A stretch of 64,000 nt of DNA, taken from positions 1 through 64,000 of the forward strand of contig NZ_RFFG01000039.1 in assembly GCF_003696215.1 (NCBI RefSeq), in the 5' to 3' direction. The number at the start of each line of letters is the position of its first letter. Position 1 is the first letter of the stretch. The position numbers and the translations under genes are program-made. Shown here one piece after another: positions 48,034-58,185 of the stretch. Source of the DNA: Actinomadura harenae (lineage in GTDB: Bacteria; Actinomycetota; Actinomycetes; Streptosporangiales; Streptosporangiaceae). Below the pieces are notes generated by a model. That model worked only from the letters and a program-made list of their open reading frames with translations, ran no database searches and was not told where the DNA came from.

Positions 48034-48483
48034 ATGCCGTCCAAGACCGCCCGCCCGGCGTACTTCCCGGTGCTCGCGACCGAGCGCCCGGACATCGCGA
48101 TCTGCCGGCTCTCGTCCGCGCTGGCCCGCGCCGCCGACGCCCACGCCACCCGGCACGGACTCGGCGTCGGGCAGCACCTGGTGCTGAAGATGCTCGACGC
48201 CGTCGGCCCCTGCTCCCAGCAGGTCCTCAGCGAGGAGCTGCGCATCGACCGCAGCGTCATGGTGAACGTGTGCGACGACCTGGAGAAGTCCGGGTTCGTC
48301 CACCGCGAGCGCAACCCCGACGACCGCCGCTCCTACGCCGTCACCCTCACGGGCGAGGGCCGCGCGCGCCTCGCCGAGGCCGAGGGCGCCGTCCCGTCCT
48401 TCCTGGACGAGACGTTCGCGCCGCTCGACGCCGCCGAACGCGCCCAGCTCACCGCGCTCGTCGGCAAACTCATGGAGCTCTGA
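48034..48483 (+). CDS. MarR-family transcriptional regulator
   Basis: This 149-residue MarR protein has the winged helix VLSEELRIDRSVMVNVCDDLEKSGFVHRERNPDDRRSYAVTLT. The ATG at 48034 follows CAGGAGAG. It probably represses itself and the divergent nitroreductase through the palindrome about 100 bp upstream. Confidence 0.9.
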   Translation: MPSKTARPAYFPVLATERPDIAICRLSSALARAADAHATRHGLGVGQHLVLKMLDAVGPCSQQVLSEELRIDRSVMVNVCDDLEKSGFVHRERNPDDRRSYAVTLTGEGRARLAEAEGAVPSFLDETFAPLDAAERAQLTALVGKLMEL

Positions 48484-48546
48484 CCCAGGGCCCGCCCGGC
48501 CCGCGCCCGGTGAACGCCGCGCGCCGGGCGTCGGCCCGCGCAGGGG

Positions 48547-51500
48547 TCAGCCCTGGGTGACTGCGCCCGCTCCGAGGACGGACTTGAGGTCGCCGAACAG
48601 GGCGGGCGACGGTTTCACCCGGAAGAAGGTCAGGTCCCACTCGACGGTCTTCCGGCCGCCGAGCCGCCTGACCGACAGGTGGACGGGGACGTCGCCGGGA
48701 TGGGCGCGGAAGATGTTCCTGAGCTGGTCCACCGTCTCCTCGGTGATCTTGTCGGCGCCGAGGGTGATCACCACGGGCGGCTCGCTGCCGCTCGCCGACG
48801 CCACGTCCAGCACCTCCATCTCCTGGGCGTGCAGGGAGATGCCGCCGTCGCGCTCGTTGACGCGCCCGAGGATCGACACGACCAGGTCGGCCGCGATGGC
48901 GTGCGCGTACAGCTGGTAGGCGGACGGGAAGAACAGCGCCTCGACCGAGCCGTTGAGATCCTCCAGCTTCACGATCGCCCAGGTCTTGCCCTGCTTGGTG
49001 ACCTTGCGGTCGAGACCGGCGATCAGGCCCGCGACCCGCACCATGCCCTCGCGGCCGCCGCCGGTGATGTCGGCGGTGGTCGCGTCGCGGTGGCGCTCGA
49101 GGATGCGTTCGGTGCCGTCCAGGGGATGGGACGAGACGTAGAGGCCGAGCATCTCCCGTTCGAACGCCAGCAGGGTGGACTTGTCCCACTCGGGCTCGTC
49201 CGGGACGCCCACCGTGGCCGATCCCGCGTCGGGCGCGGACGCGTCCAGGCCGCCGAACAGGGAGTCCTGGCCGATCGCGGCGTTCTTCTTCTCGGAGATG
49301 ACGGCGTCCACGGCCTGCTCGTGGACGGTCATCAGGGCCCGGCGCCGGTGCCCGAGCCCGTCGAACGCCCCGGCCTTGGTCAGCGACTCGACGGCGCGCT
49401 TGTTGCAGACCGGCATCGGGACCTTGGAGAGGAAGTCGTTGAAGTCGCCGTAGGGCCCGTGCTCCGTGCGCCCCTCGATGATCCCCGCGACGACGTTCTC
49501 GCCGACGTTGCGGATCGCGCCGAGCCCGAACCGGACGTCGTCGCCGACCGCCGCGAACCGTCCGGCGGACTCGTTCACGTCCGGCGGCAGCACCTTCACG
49601 CCCATCCGCCGGGCCTCGCCGAGGTAGATGGCCATGCGGTCCTTGTTGTCGCCGACGGACGTCAGCAGCGCCGCCATGTACTCGGCCGGGTAGTTCGCCT
49701 TCATGTAGGCCGTCCAGTACGACACCATCCCGTACCCGGCGGTGTGGGACTTGTTGAACCCGTACTGCGAGAACGGCACGAGCACGTCCCACACGGCCTG
49801 GGCGGCCTCGGCGGTGTAGCCCTTGTCGGCCATGCCCTGGGAGAAGATGGCCCACTGCTTGTCCATCTCCTCCTTCTTCTTCTTGCCCATCGCGCGCCGC
49901 AGCAGGTCCGCGCCGCCGAGGGTGTATCCGGCGAGCCGCTGGGCGATCGCCATGACCTGCTCCTGGTAGACGACCAGGTGGTAGGTGTTGCCGAGGATCG
50001 GTTCGAGGGCGTCCTTCAGCTCGTCGTGGATCGGCGCGACGTCCTGCTGCCCGGCCTTGCGGAGCGCGTAGTTGACGTGCGCGTTCGCGCCCATCGGCCC
50101 GGGGCGTCCGAGGGCCAGGACGGCCGAGACGTCCTCGAACTCGGTCGGGGACATCAGCTTGGTGAGGTCCCGCATCATGGACGAGTCGAGCTGGAAGACG
50201 CCGAGCGTGTGCCCCTCGCGCAGCAGCGCGTACGTTCGCGCGTCGTCCATGGGCAGCCCGGTCAGCACGATCTCCTCGCCGCGGTTGGCGCGGACGTTGT
50301 CGATGCTGTCGCCGAGGATGGTCAGGTTCCGCAGGCCGAGGAAGTCCATCTTGAGCGCGCCGAGCTCCTCGCAGGACGGCCCGTCGTAGCCGGTGATGCG
50401 GGCCCCGTCGTCCTGGCGCTGCTGGATCGGCATGACGTCGATCAGCGGACGCGACGACAGGATCACCCCGGCCGCGTGGACGCCGGTGCCGCGGGTCAGG
50501 CCCTCGATGCCGACGGCCGTGTCCATGACGCGCTTGACCTCGATGTCGTCGCCGTACAGCTGCCGCAGCTCGGTGGCCTCCGCGTACCGGGGATGGTCCT
50601 CGTCGAACACCGCCGACAGCGGGATCTCCTTGCCGCCGGCGGCGGGCGGGAACGCCTTGGTGATCCGGTCGCCGAGTGCGAACGGCAGCCCGTGGATCCG
50701 GCAGGCGTCCTTCACCGCGGCCTTGGACTTGATCGACATGTAGGTGATGATCAGGCTGACGTTGTCCCGGCCGTACTTCTCCGTGACGTACCGGATCATG
50801 TCCTCGCGGCGGCGGTCGTCGAAGTCGAGGTCGACGTCCGGCATCGACACGCGCTCGGGGTTGAGGAAGCGCTCGAAGATCAGGCCGTGCTCGATGGGGT
50901 CGAGGTCGGTGATGTCGGTGACGTAGGAGACCATCGAGCCGGTCGCCGAGCCGCGCCCGGGGCCGAGCCAGATCCCGTTGTTCTTCGCGTACCGGCAGAT
51001 GTCGGAGACGACCAGGAAGTACCCGGGGAACCCCATGTCGTCGATGACGGTGAGCTCGTACTCGATCCGCTCGGCCACCTCCGGCGGGACCGGGTCGCCG
51101 AACCGCCGCCCCGCCCCCGCGAACGCCTCCCTCCGCAGCCACGACGACTCGGTCTCGCCCTCGGGGATCGGGAACTTGGCGGCCAGGTCACGGCGCTCGA
51201 ACACCGGGTCGTACGGCTCGACCATCTCGGCGACGAGCAGCGTGTTGCGGCACCCCTCCCGCCAGGTCTCGGACGCGTCGACCGCGCGCATCTCGTCGGC
51301 GGTCTTGAGGTAGTAGCCCGACCCGCCGAACCGGAACCGGTCCGGATCGGTGAGCAGCGCCTGGGTGCCGACGCACAGCAGCGCGTCGTGCGCCTCGGAC
51401 TGGTCCTCGGTGACGTAGTGGGAGTCGTTGGTGACCAGCGGCGGGATGCCGAGCGCGCCCGCGATCCTCAGCAGGTCCTCGCGGACGCGCCGCTCCAGCG

Positions 51501-52110
51501 GCAGGCCGTGGTCCATCAGCTCCAGGAAGTAGTGCTCCTTGCCGAAGATCTCCTGGTACTTCGCGGCGGCCTTCAGCGCCTCGTCGTACTGCCCGAGCCG
51601 CAGCCGCGTCTGCACCGCGCCGGACGGGCAGCCGGTCGTCGCGATGATCCCCGCGCCGTACTCCGACAGCAGCTCGTCGTCCATCCGCGGCCACTTGCGG
51701 TAGTGGCCCTCCAGCGACGCCAGCGACGTGAGCCTCATCAGGTTCCGGAGCCCGCCGGCGTCCCTGGCCCACATCGTCATGTGCAGATAGGACCCGGACG
51801 CCGAGACGTCGCCGCCCTCACCCGTCTGCTCGTTCGTCTTCTTCTGGTGGGGCTCGCCCCACAGGATCGGCTTCTTGACGTGCCGCGACTCGGGGGCGAC
51901 GTAGGCCTCGACGCCGAGGATCGGGGTGATCCCGGCCTTCTTGGCGTTCTTGTAGAACTCGTACGAGCCGAACATGTTGCCGTGGTCGCTCATCGCGACG
52001 GCGGGCATCCCGAGCTCGGCGGCGCGGCGGACGAGCGGATCGATCTTGGCGGCGCCGTCCAGCATGGAGTACTCGGTGTGGACGTGCAGATGGGCGAACG
52101 AGTCGGACAA
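48547..52110 (-). CDS. dnaE: DNA polymerase III subunit alpha
   Basis: This 1187-residue protein is the replicative polymerase: PHP domain (FAHLHVHTEYSMLDGAAKI at the N-terminus), C-family palm with GPGRGSATGSMVSYV and PDVDLDFDDRRREDMIRY (catalytic Asp triad), the fingers and tandem HhH domain, and a C-terminal OB fold. The start is TTG at 52110, just after a GGGGGTG ribosome site; no ATG or GTG in frame gives the conserved N-terminus. The length matches actinobacterial DnaE1. It is a chromosomal core gene. Confidence 0.95.
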   Translation of the reverse strand: MSDSFAHLHVHTEYSMLDGAAKIDPLVRRAAELGMPAVAMSDHGNMFGSYEFYKNAKKAGITPILGVEAYVAPESRHVKKPILWGEPHQKKTNEQTGEGGDVSASGSYLHMTMWARDAGGLRNLMRLTSLASLEGHYRKWPRMDDELLSEYGAGIIATTGCPSGAVQTRLRLGQYDEALKAAAKYQEIFGKEHYFLELMDHGLPLERRVREDLLRIAGALGIPPLVTNDSHYVTEDQSEAHDALLCVGTQALLTDPDRFRFGGSGYYLKTADEMRAVDASETWREGCRNTLLVAEMVEPYDPVFERRDLAAKFPIPEGETESSWLRREAFAGAGRRFGDPVPPEVAERIEYELTVIDDMGFPGYFLVVSDICRYAKNNGIWLGPGRGSATGSMVSYVTDITDLDPIEHGLIFERFLNPERVSMPDVDLDFDDRRREDMIRYVTEKYGRDNVSLIITYMSIKSKAAVKDACRIHGLPFALGDRITKAFPPAAGGKEIPLSAVFDEDHPRYAEATELRQLYGDDIEVKRVMDTAVGIEGLTRGTGVHAAGVILSSRPLIDVMPIQQRQDDGARITGYDGPSCEELGALKMDFLGLRNLTILGDSIDNVRANRGEEIVLTGLPMDDARTYALLREGHTLGVFQLDSSMMRDLTKLMSPTEFEDVSAVLALGRPGPMGANAHVNYALRKAGQQDVAPIHDELKDALEPILGNTYHLVVYQEQVMAIAQRLAGYTLGGADLLRRAMGKKKKEEMDKQWAIFSQGMADKGYTAEAAQAVWDVLVPFSQYGFNKSHTAGYGMVSYWTAYMKANYPAEYMAALLTSVGDNKDRMAIYLGEARRMGVKVLPPDVNESAGRFAAVGDDVRFGLGAIRNVGENVVAGIIEGRTEHGPYGDFNDFLSKVPMPVCNKRAVESLTKAGAFDGLGHRRRALMTVHEQAVDAVISEKKNAAIGQDSLFGGLDASAPDAGSATVGVPDEPEWDKSTLLAFEREMLGLYVSSHPLDGTERILERHRDATTADITGGGREGMVRVAGLIAGLDRKVTKQGKTWAIVKLEDLNGSVEALFFPSAYQLYAHAIAADLVVSILGRVNERDGGISLHAQEMEVLDVASASGSEPPVVITLGADKITEETVDQLRNIFRAHPGDVPVHLSVRRLGGRKTVEWDLTFFRVKPSPALFGDLKSVLGAGAVTQG

Positions 52111-52277
52111 GGGACACCCCCAAGAGAACGCGTTTGCGCAGGTCAAAGCCACAATTGGGGGTCGGGTCGACGCCCGCCTCCGGCGTGGTGGCGCCACCCT
52201 ATGACCCACCCGCCGCCCGACGTGAGCACCCCGGGAACCCTGGCCTGCCGCGCTCCCGGATCGGCGAGGATGGGCCG

Positions 52278-53162
52278 ATGTCACACGATCGGATCGACCG
52301 GGCCCGGGGGTCCCTGGCCGGGCTCGCCCTCGGAGACGCGCTCGGGTCGCAGTTCTTCGTCCCCTCCAACCGTTCTCATCTGGACGCGCGGTCGCTGCCG
52401 CCCGGGCCCTGGCAGTGGACGGACGACACCGAGATGGCCTGTTCGGTGTACCTCGTCCTGGCCGTCCATCGCGGCATCGACCAGGACGTCCTCGCCGCGT
52501 CCTTCGCCGAGCGGCACGACTTCGACCGCGGCTACGGGCCGTCGACGAACCGGATGCTGCGGCTCGTCCGGGAGGGCGGCGACTGGCGGGAGCTCGCCGC
52601 CGGGCTGTTCGACGGGGGCGGCTCGTGGGGGAACGGGGCGGCGATGCGCGTCGCTCCGCTCGGGGCCTTTCTGGCGGACGACCTGTCCGAGGCGGCGCGG
52701 CAGGCCGCGCTCTCCGCGACCGTCACCCACACCCATCCGGAGGCCGTCGCGGGAGCGGTCGCGGTGGCCGTCGCCGCCGGTCTCGCCGCGTCCGGGGCTC
52801 AGCGGCCCGGCACGTTCATCGACCGGATCCTCGAGCACGTCCCGGAAGGGAAGGTGCGCGACGGGCTGGTGGAGGCGCGCCATCTGCTGACGCTGTCGGA
52901 CGCGGGGACCGTCGCCCAGATCCTGGGGAACGGGCGGGCCGTCGCGGCCCACGACACGGTGCCGTTCGCGATCTGGGCCGCGGCACGGAACCTGGACGAC
53001 TTCGAGCGGGCCTTCTGGACGACGGCGTCCGCGGGCGGGGACGTGGACACCACCTGCGCGATCGTCGGCGGCATCGTCGCGTCGGGGCTCGGTTCCGAGG
53101 GGCTGCCGAACGGATGGCTCGAGGCGGTCGAGCCGCTGCCGTCCTGGGCGTCGCCGGGCTGA
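52278..53162 (+). CDS. ADP-ribosylglycohydrolase family protein
   Basis: This 294-residue DraG-like hydrolase has the metal-binding TDDTEMA (about 49-55), GSWGNGAAMRV (about 122-132) and GGDVDTTCAIVGGI (about 253-266) motifs. It would remove ADP-ribose from arginine-type or other acceptors. It is divergent from dnaE and monocistronic. Confidence 0.92.
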   Translation: MSHDRIDRARGSLAGLALGDALGSQFFVPSNRSHLDARSLPPGPWQWTDDTEMACSVYLVLAVHRGIDQDVLAASFAERHDFDRGYGPSTNRMLRLVREGGDWRELAAGLFDGGGSWGNGAAMRVAPLGAFLADDLSEAARQAALSATVTHTHPEAVAGAVAVAVAAGLAASGAQRPGTFIDRILEHVPEGKVRDGLVEARHLLTLSDAGTVAQILGNGRAVAAHDTVPFAIWAAARNLDDFERAFWTTASAGGDVDTTCAIVGGIVASGLGSEGLPNGWLEAVEPLPSWASPG

Positions 53163-53204
53163 TCCGTTGGGGGCGGCCGGGTGGGCCCGGCCGCCCGGGA
53201 CGGG

Positions 53205-54698
53205 TTACGCGCCGCAGGTCGCGGTCGTCGGGAGCTTGCCCGTGATCAGGTAGTTCGCCTGCTCGGTGCGGGCGCAGGCGGAGTTGAGGAACGCGGTGTG
53301 CCCGGCGACCTCGGCGACGAGCAGGCCGCTGCCGGCGATCTCACGGTGCAGGCCCTGGGCCCACACCAGCGGGGTGGACGGGTCGTACCGGGTGCTGGTG
53401 ACGAGGATCGGCGGGGTCCCGGTGATCTTCTGCGGGGCCCACGGGTCGGACGCCGGGAGCGGCCAGGACGCGCACAGGTCCGTGATCAGCCACGCCTCGG
53501 ACGCGCCGCCGGTGTGCGGGGACAACGCGCGCGCCTTCCTCAGGCGGGCGGCGGCGTCGGCGTAGCCGCGGAGTTGCGGCGGGAAGCTCTGGCAGCCGAT
53601 GGCGGCGTAGGCGTCCTGAGTCTGGTCGACCGAGGAGCTGTTCGCGAGAAGTGACGCGTCACCCGCTCGTGCGCGCGCGATGGCGTCGCCCAGCGTCGGC
53701 CAGGTCGCGGGGACCAGCGAGGACGACGAGATCAGCAGCAGGTTCGGCAGCACCATCCGGATCGTGTCGTCGTTCACCGTCGTCGCGCCGTGTTGGGCGT
53801 TCGGGGCGGGGATCGGTTTGCGGGCGGCGCGGGCGAGCAGGTCGTCCCAGACCTTGGTGACGTTCTGGCCGTGCAGCGCGCAGGACGCCGTCGCCGAGCA
53901 CCACGAGGCGAACCGGCCGAACACGACCGACACCGCCGACGCCTCCTCGTAGAGGAAGTCGCTCGGGCTGACGGCGTGGTCCATCGCGCCGTCCAGGACC
54001 ATCGTGTTGACGCGGTGCGGGTACAGGCGCGCGAAGGTCTGGCCGAGGTACGTCCCGTAGGAGAGGCCCAGGTAGCTGATCTTCTTCTCGCCGAGCGCGA
54101 CGCGGATCGCGTCCATGTCGCGGGCCGCGCTGACCGTGTCGACGTTGGCGACGAGGCCGGGTTCGGAGTTCTTGACGCAGGCCGCCCCGTAGGCCGCGCT
54201 CTGCCGCCGGACCGCCGCCAACTGCGCGGGCGAGTCCGGGAAGACGGGGACCTTGGCGGACAGGGCTGGCCCGCCGCACTTCACGGCGGTGCTCCTGCCG
54301 ACACCGCGCGGGTCGAAGCCGATGATGTCGAAGCGGTTCTGGAGCGAGGGGGCCATCACCTCGCGCCCGGCCGCGGCGATCAGTGCGCCGCCCTCGCCGC
54401 CGGGGCCGCCGGGGTTGAACAGCATCGCCCCGATCCGGTGCTTCCGGTCGAGGGCGGGCAGGCGGGACACATGGAGGGTGATGGTCCGGCCGCGGGGGGC
54501 GGACCAGGACAGCGGCACCTTGATGTCCGCGCACTGAGCGTCGGCCCCCGGCTCGGCCTCGGGACAGGGGCCCCAGGAAGGTGCGGTGGACGGTGCGGTG
54601 GACGGCGCGGCGAGCGCGGACTCGGGTGGCGAGGCGGCGGTCGCGGCGGTGGTGGCCAGTACCGCGACGGCGAGTGTCACCAGACGTGATCTCCTCAT
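53205..54698 (-). CDS. Secreted alpha/beta-hydrolase, tripeptidyl-aminopeptidase-like (copy 1)
   Basis: This 497-residue exported hydrolase has a signal peptide (MRRSRLVTLAVAVLATTAAT...). It has a nucleophile elbow GLSYGTYLG (Ser about 226), FNPGGPGG oxyanion region, the acid in TSTRYDPSTPL and the final AGHTAFLN histidine. The C-terminus matches TAP-like domains of Streptomyces SlpD/SlpE-type proteases. It is the most downstream of three tandem paralogues on this strand. Confidence 0.88.
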   Translation of the reverse strand: MRRSRLVTLAVAVLATTAATAASPPESALAAPSTAPSTAPSWGPCPEAEPGADAQCADIKVPLSWSAPRGRTITLHVSRLPALDRKHRIGAMLFNPGGPGGEGGALIAAAGREVMAPSLQNRFDIIGFDPRGVGRSTAVKCGGPALSAKVPVFPDSPAQLAAVRRQSAAYGAACVKNSEPGLVANVDTVSAARDMDAIRVALGEKKISYLGLSYGTYLGQTFARLYPHRVNTMVLDGAMDHAVSPSDFLYEEASAVSVVFGRFASWCSATASCALHGQNVTKVWDDLLARAARKPIPAPNAQHGATTVNDDTIRMVLPNLLLISSSSLVPATWPTLGDAIARARAGDASLLANSSSVDQTQDAYAAIGCQSFPPQLRGYADAAARLRKARALSPHTGGASEAWLITDLCASWPLPASDPWAPQKITGTPPILVTSTRYDPSTPLVWAQGLHREIAGSGLLVAEVAGHTAFLNSACARTEQANYLITGKLPTTATCGA

Positions 54699-54823
54699 GC
54701 GAGGAAGGTATAGAGATCGCCCCATTCCCCTCATCCCTCCCAGGTCGTACGGATGATCAGCAGAAGGGAGGACCCGGGGGCGTCCGAGGGCGTGGACCGC
54801 AGGGCCGCCCTCGGACGGGACGC

Positions 54824-56389
54824 TCAGACGCCGCAGGTCATGGACTCGGGGAGCCTGCCCGAGATGAGGTAGTCCGCCTCCGCGGCCCGGGCGCAGGCGG
54901 AGTTGAAGAACGCGGTGTGCCCGGCGACGTCGGCGACGAGCAGGCGGCTGCCGGCGATCTCGCGGTGCAGGCCCTGGGCCCAGACGAGCGGGGTGGACGG
55001 GTCGTACCGGGTGCTGGTGATCAGGATCGGCGGGGTCCCGGTGATCTTCTGCGGGGCCCATGGGTCGGACGCCGGGACGGGCCAGGACGCGCACAGGTCC
55101 GTCATCAGCCACGCCTCGGACGCGGCGCCGGTGTGCGGGGCGAGTTCGCGGGCCTTCCTGAGCCGGGCGGCGGCGTCGGCGTACCCACGGAGCCGCGGCG
55201 GGAAGTCCTGGCAGCCGATGGCGGCGTAGGCGTCCTGAGGTTCGCCGACCATGGAGTTGTCGGCCAGTAGGGACGCGTCCCCGGCCCGTGCGCGCGCGAT
55301 GCCCTCACCCAGCGTCGGCCAGGTCGACGGCATGAGCGAGCTGGTCGGGCCGAACAGCAGCAGATTGGGCAGCACCATCCGGATCGTGTCGTCGTTCACC
55401 GTCGTCGCGCCGTGTTGGGCGTTCGGGGCGGGGATCGGTGTGCGGGCGGCGCGGGCGAGCAGGTCGTCCCACACCTTGGTGACGTTCTGGCCGTGCAGCG
55501 CGCATGAGGCTGTTGCCGAGCACCACGAGGCGAACCGGCCGAAGACTCGGGAGAGGGCCGACACCTCTTGGTCGACGAACCTCTTCGGGCCGACGGCGTG
55601 GTCGAACGCGCCGTCCAGCACCATCGTGCCGACCCGCTTCGGGAAGAGACGGGCGTAGGTCTGCCCGAGGAACGTCCCGTACGAGAGGCCCAGGTAGCTG
55701 ATCTTCTTCTCGCCGAGCGCGACGCGGATCGCGTCCATGTCGCGGGCGGCGCTCGGTGTGCCGACGTTCGCGACCAACCCCGGCAGGGAGTTCTTCACGC
55801 AGGACGCCCCGTAGGCCGCGCTCTGCCGCCGGACCGCCGCGTACTGCGCCCGCGAGCGCGGGAAGACCGGGACCCTGCCGGACAGGCCGGGGCCGCCGCA
55901 GGTCACGGCGGTGCTCATTCCGACGCCGCGCGGGTCGAAGCCGATGATGTCGAACCGGTTCTGGAGCGCCGTGGGCAGCAGCGCGCGTCCCGCCTGGGCG
56001 ATCGTCTCGGCGCCCGCGACGCCGGGGCCGCCCGGGTTGAACAGCAGCACCCCGACACGGTGCTTTCGGTCAAGCGTGGGCAGGCGGGACAGGCGGAGCG
56101 TGATGGTCCGGCCGCGGGGAGCGGCCCAGGACAGCGGCACGGTGATGTCCGCGCACTGCGCCGGGCCTGCGCCGTTCACGCCTTTCGCGGTGTTCGGGGT
56201 CTTCGCGGCGGCGAGGGCGGGGCAGGCGCCCCACTTCGGCCCGGACGCGGCGACCGATGTGACGGACGGCGCGGCGACCGACGTGACGAGCGGCGTGGCG
56301 GCGGCAGCGGATCCCGGCAGGGACGCGGCGGTCGCGGCGACCGTCGCCAGGGCCGCGACGCCGACCGCCGTCCAACGTGATCTTGTCAT
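54824..56389 (-). CDS. Secreted alpha/beta-hydrolase, tripeptidyl-aminopeptidase-like (copy 2)
   Basis: This 521-residue paralogue of the neighbouring hydrolases has a signal peptide followed by an extended Ala/Val/Ser linker. It keeps the triad motifs GLSYGTFLG, TSTRYDPSTP and AGHTAFFN. Long stretches are almost identical to copy 1 (ASWCSATASCALHGQNVTKV), showing recent duplication. I start it at the ATG at 56389; an ATG at 56416 would add nine residues. Confidence 0.88.
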   Translation of the reverse strand: MTRSRWTAVGVAALATVAATAASLPGSAAAATPLVTSVAAPSVTSVAASGPKWGACPALAAAKTPNTAKGVNGAGPAQCADITVPLSWAAPRGRTITLRLSRLPTLDRKHRVGVLLFNPGGPGVAGAETIAQAGRALLPTALQNRFDIIGFDPRGVGMSTAVTCGGPGLSGRVPVFPRSRAQYAAVRRQSAAYGASCVKNSLPGLVANVGTPSAARDMDAIRVALGEKKISYLGLSYGTFLGQTYARLFPKRVGTMVLDGAFDHAVGPKRFVDQEVSALSRVFGRFASWCSATASCALHGQNVTKVWDDLLARAARTPIPAPNAQHGATTVNDDTIRMVLPNLLLFGPTSSLMPSTWPTLGEGIARARAGDASLLADNSMVGEPQDAYAAIGCQDFPPRLRGYADAAARLRKARELAPHTGAASEAWLMTDLCASWPVPASDPWAPQKITGTPPILITSTRYDPSTPLVWAQGLHREIAGSRLLVADVAGHTAFFNSACARAAEADYLISGRLPESMTCGV

Positions 56390-56498
56390 GATCAGGACGC
56401 TAGGGAGGCCGTCCATGATCGTCCATCCTCCGGCGGGTGGAAGGCCATGTCAGCCCACCGGAGGACGGTGTATGGCGCGGAGCCCGGGAAAGCGCAGG

Positions 56499-58013
56499 TC
56501 AGGCCCCGCAGGTCGTCCGGGTGGGGAGGATCCCGGTGACGAGGTAGTCCGCCTCCTCGGCGCGGGCGCAGGCGGAGTTGACGAACCCGAGGTGGCCGGT
56601 GACCTCGGCGACGAGCAGGCGGCTGCCCGCGATCTGGCGCTGAAGGCCCTGGGCCCAGACCAGCGGGGTGGACGGGTCGTTCCTGGTGCTGACGATCAGG
56701 GTCGGCGGGACGCCGGTGATCCTCTGCGGGGCCCACGGGTTGGACGCCGGGAGCGGCCAGGCCGCGCACGCGGCCGTCACGAGCCAGGACCCGGACGCGC
56801 CGCCCGTGTGCGGAGACAGGGCGCGCGCCCGCTTCAGCCGGGCGGCCATGTCGGCGTAGCCGTGCAGCTGGGGCGGGAGGTCCTGGCAGCCGATGGAGAT
56901 GTAGGCGTCCTGGGGTGTTCCGGCCATGGAGTTGTCGGACAGGATCGACGCGTCCCCGGCTCGTGCGCGCGCGATGCCCTCGCCCAGCACCGGCCAGGAC
57001 GACGGAAGGAGCGTGGACGTCGGGCCGCTGATCAGCAGGTTCGGCAGCGCCATCCGGATCGCGTCGTCGTTCACCGTCGGTTCCCCGACCGTGGCGTTCG
57101 GGGCGGGGATCGGTGTGCGGGCGGCGCGGGCGAGCAGGTCGTCCCAGACCTTGAGGACGTCCTGACCGTGCAGCGCGCAGGACGCCGTCGCCGAGCACCA
57201 CGCGGCGAACCGTGCGAACACGCGCGATGTCGATGCCGCCTCGTCGTAGAGGAGGGCGCGGGGGCCGACGGTGTGGTCCACGGCGCCGTCCAGCGCCATC
57301 GCGCGGACGCGGTCCGGGTACAGGCGCGCGTAGGTCTGCGTGATGAGCGTCCCGTAGGAGATCCCCAGGAAGCTGAGCCTTCGCTCCCCGAGCGCGGCGC
57401 GGACGGCGTCCAGGTCACGGGCCACGCTGACCGTGTCGACGTTGGCGACCAGGCCGGGCGTGGAGTTCTCGACGCAGGACGTCCCGTAGGCCGCGCTCTG
57501 CCGCTGGAGCGACGCGAACTGAGCGGGGGAGTTCGGGAAGACCGGCGTCGTGGACGGCAGGGCAGGTCCGGCGCACTTCACGGCGGCGCTCGCGCCCACG
57601 CCGCGCGGGTCGACGCCGACGATGTCGAACCGGTCCTGGAGTGCGGCGGGTACCAGCGCGCGTCCCTGCTGGGCGCTCAGCTCCGCGGACGGGATGCCGG
57701 GCCCGCCGAGGACGAACAGCAGCGTCCCGATCCGGTGCCTCGGATCGAGCGCGGGCAGGCGGGACATGCGCAGCGGGATGTCCCGTCCGCGCGGATCCGC
57801 CCACGACACCGGGACCCGGATGTCCGCGCACTGCGCCGGGCTCTGCGCGACGTCCGAGCAGGGGTTCCACATGGGCGCGGACGCGGCGGTGGCGGAACCC
57901 GGGAGCGATGCGGCGGACGGCGCGGCGGAGGCGAGGCCCGGGAGTGATGTGGCGGTCGCGGTGGCGGCGGCCAGGGCCGCGACGCCGCGTGTGACCCAAC
58001 GTGATCTCCTCAT
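56499..58013 (-). CDS. Secreted alpha/beta-hydrolase, tripeptidyl-aminopeptidase-like (copy 3, diverged)
   Basis: This 504-residue third paralogue has a signal peptide (MRRSRWVTRGVAALAAAT). The nucleophile elbow is GISYGTLI and the acid TSTRNDPSTP. The final histidine motif is VTGHLGFVN, and the oxyanion region reads LGGPGIPS instead of NPGGPG. These changes suggest altered specificity. It shares much of its core with copies 1 and 2. Confidence 0.87.
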   Translation of the reverse strand: MRRSRWVTRGVAALAAATATATSLPGLASAAPSAASLPGSATAASAPMWNPCSDVAQSPAQCADIRVPVSWADPRGRDIPLRMSRLPALDPRHRIGTLLFVLGGPGIPSAELSAQQGRALVPAALQDRFDIVGVDPRGVGASAAVKCAGPALPSTTPVFPNSPAQFASLQRQSAAYGTSCVENSTPGLVANVDTVSVARDLDAVRAALGERRLSFLGISYGTLITQTYARLYPDRVRAMALDGAVDHTVGPRALLYDEAASTSRVFARFAAWCSATASCALHGQDVLKVWDDLLARAARTPIPAPNATVGEPTVNDDAIRMALPNLLISGPTSTLLPSSWPVLGEGIARARAGDASILSDNSMAGTPQDAYISIGCQDLPPQLHGYADMAARLKRARALSPHTGGASGSWLVTAACAAWPLPASNPWAPQRITGVPPTLIVSTRNDPSTPLVWAQGLQRQIAGSRLLVAEVTGHLGFVNSACARAEEADYLVTGILPTRTTCGA

Positions 58014-58185
58014 GTCCAGGACGCTAGGCGGGCCGTCCGCGGCCGCGAATCCTCCGCCGGGCCGAAACCGAGTTGAGCCGGCGGCAGTAGACGCGGCCGT
58101 GCGACGTCCTGACCTGGGGCGCGCTACTGCCGCCGCAGCAGGCCGCCGTGGCGAGGGCGCCCGGACCGGCGCCCTCGCCGGGCCC

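Noticed and set aside
48679..52890. A 1403-codon open frame on the plus strand antisense to dnaE
   Set aside because: High-GC codon bias creates long antisense frames. This one mirrors conserved DnaE motifs, has no family-like sequence and runs into the ADP-ribosylglycohydrolase gene in another frame.
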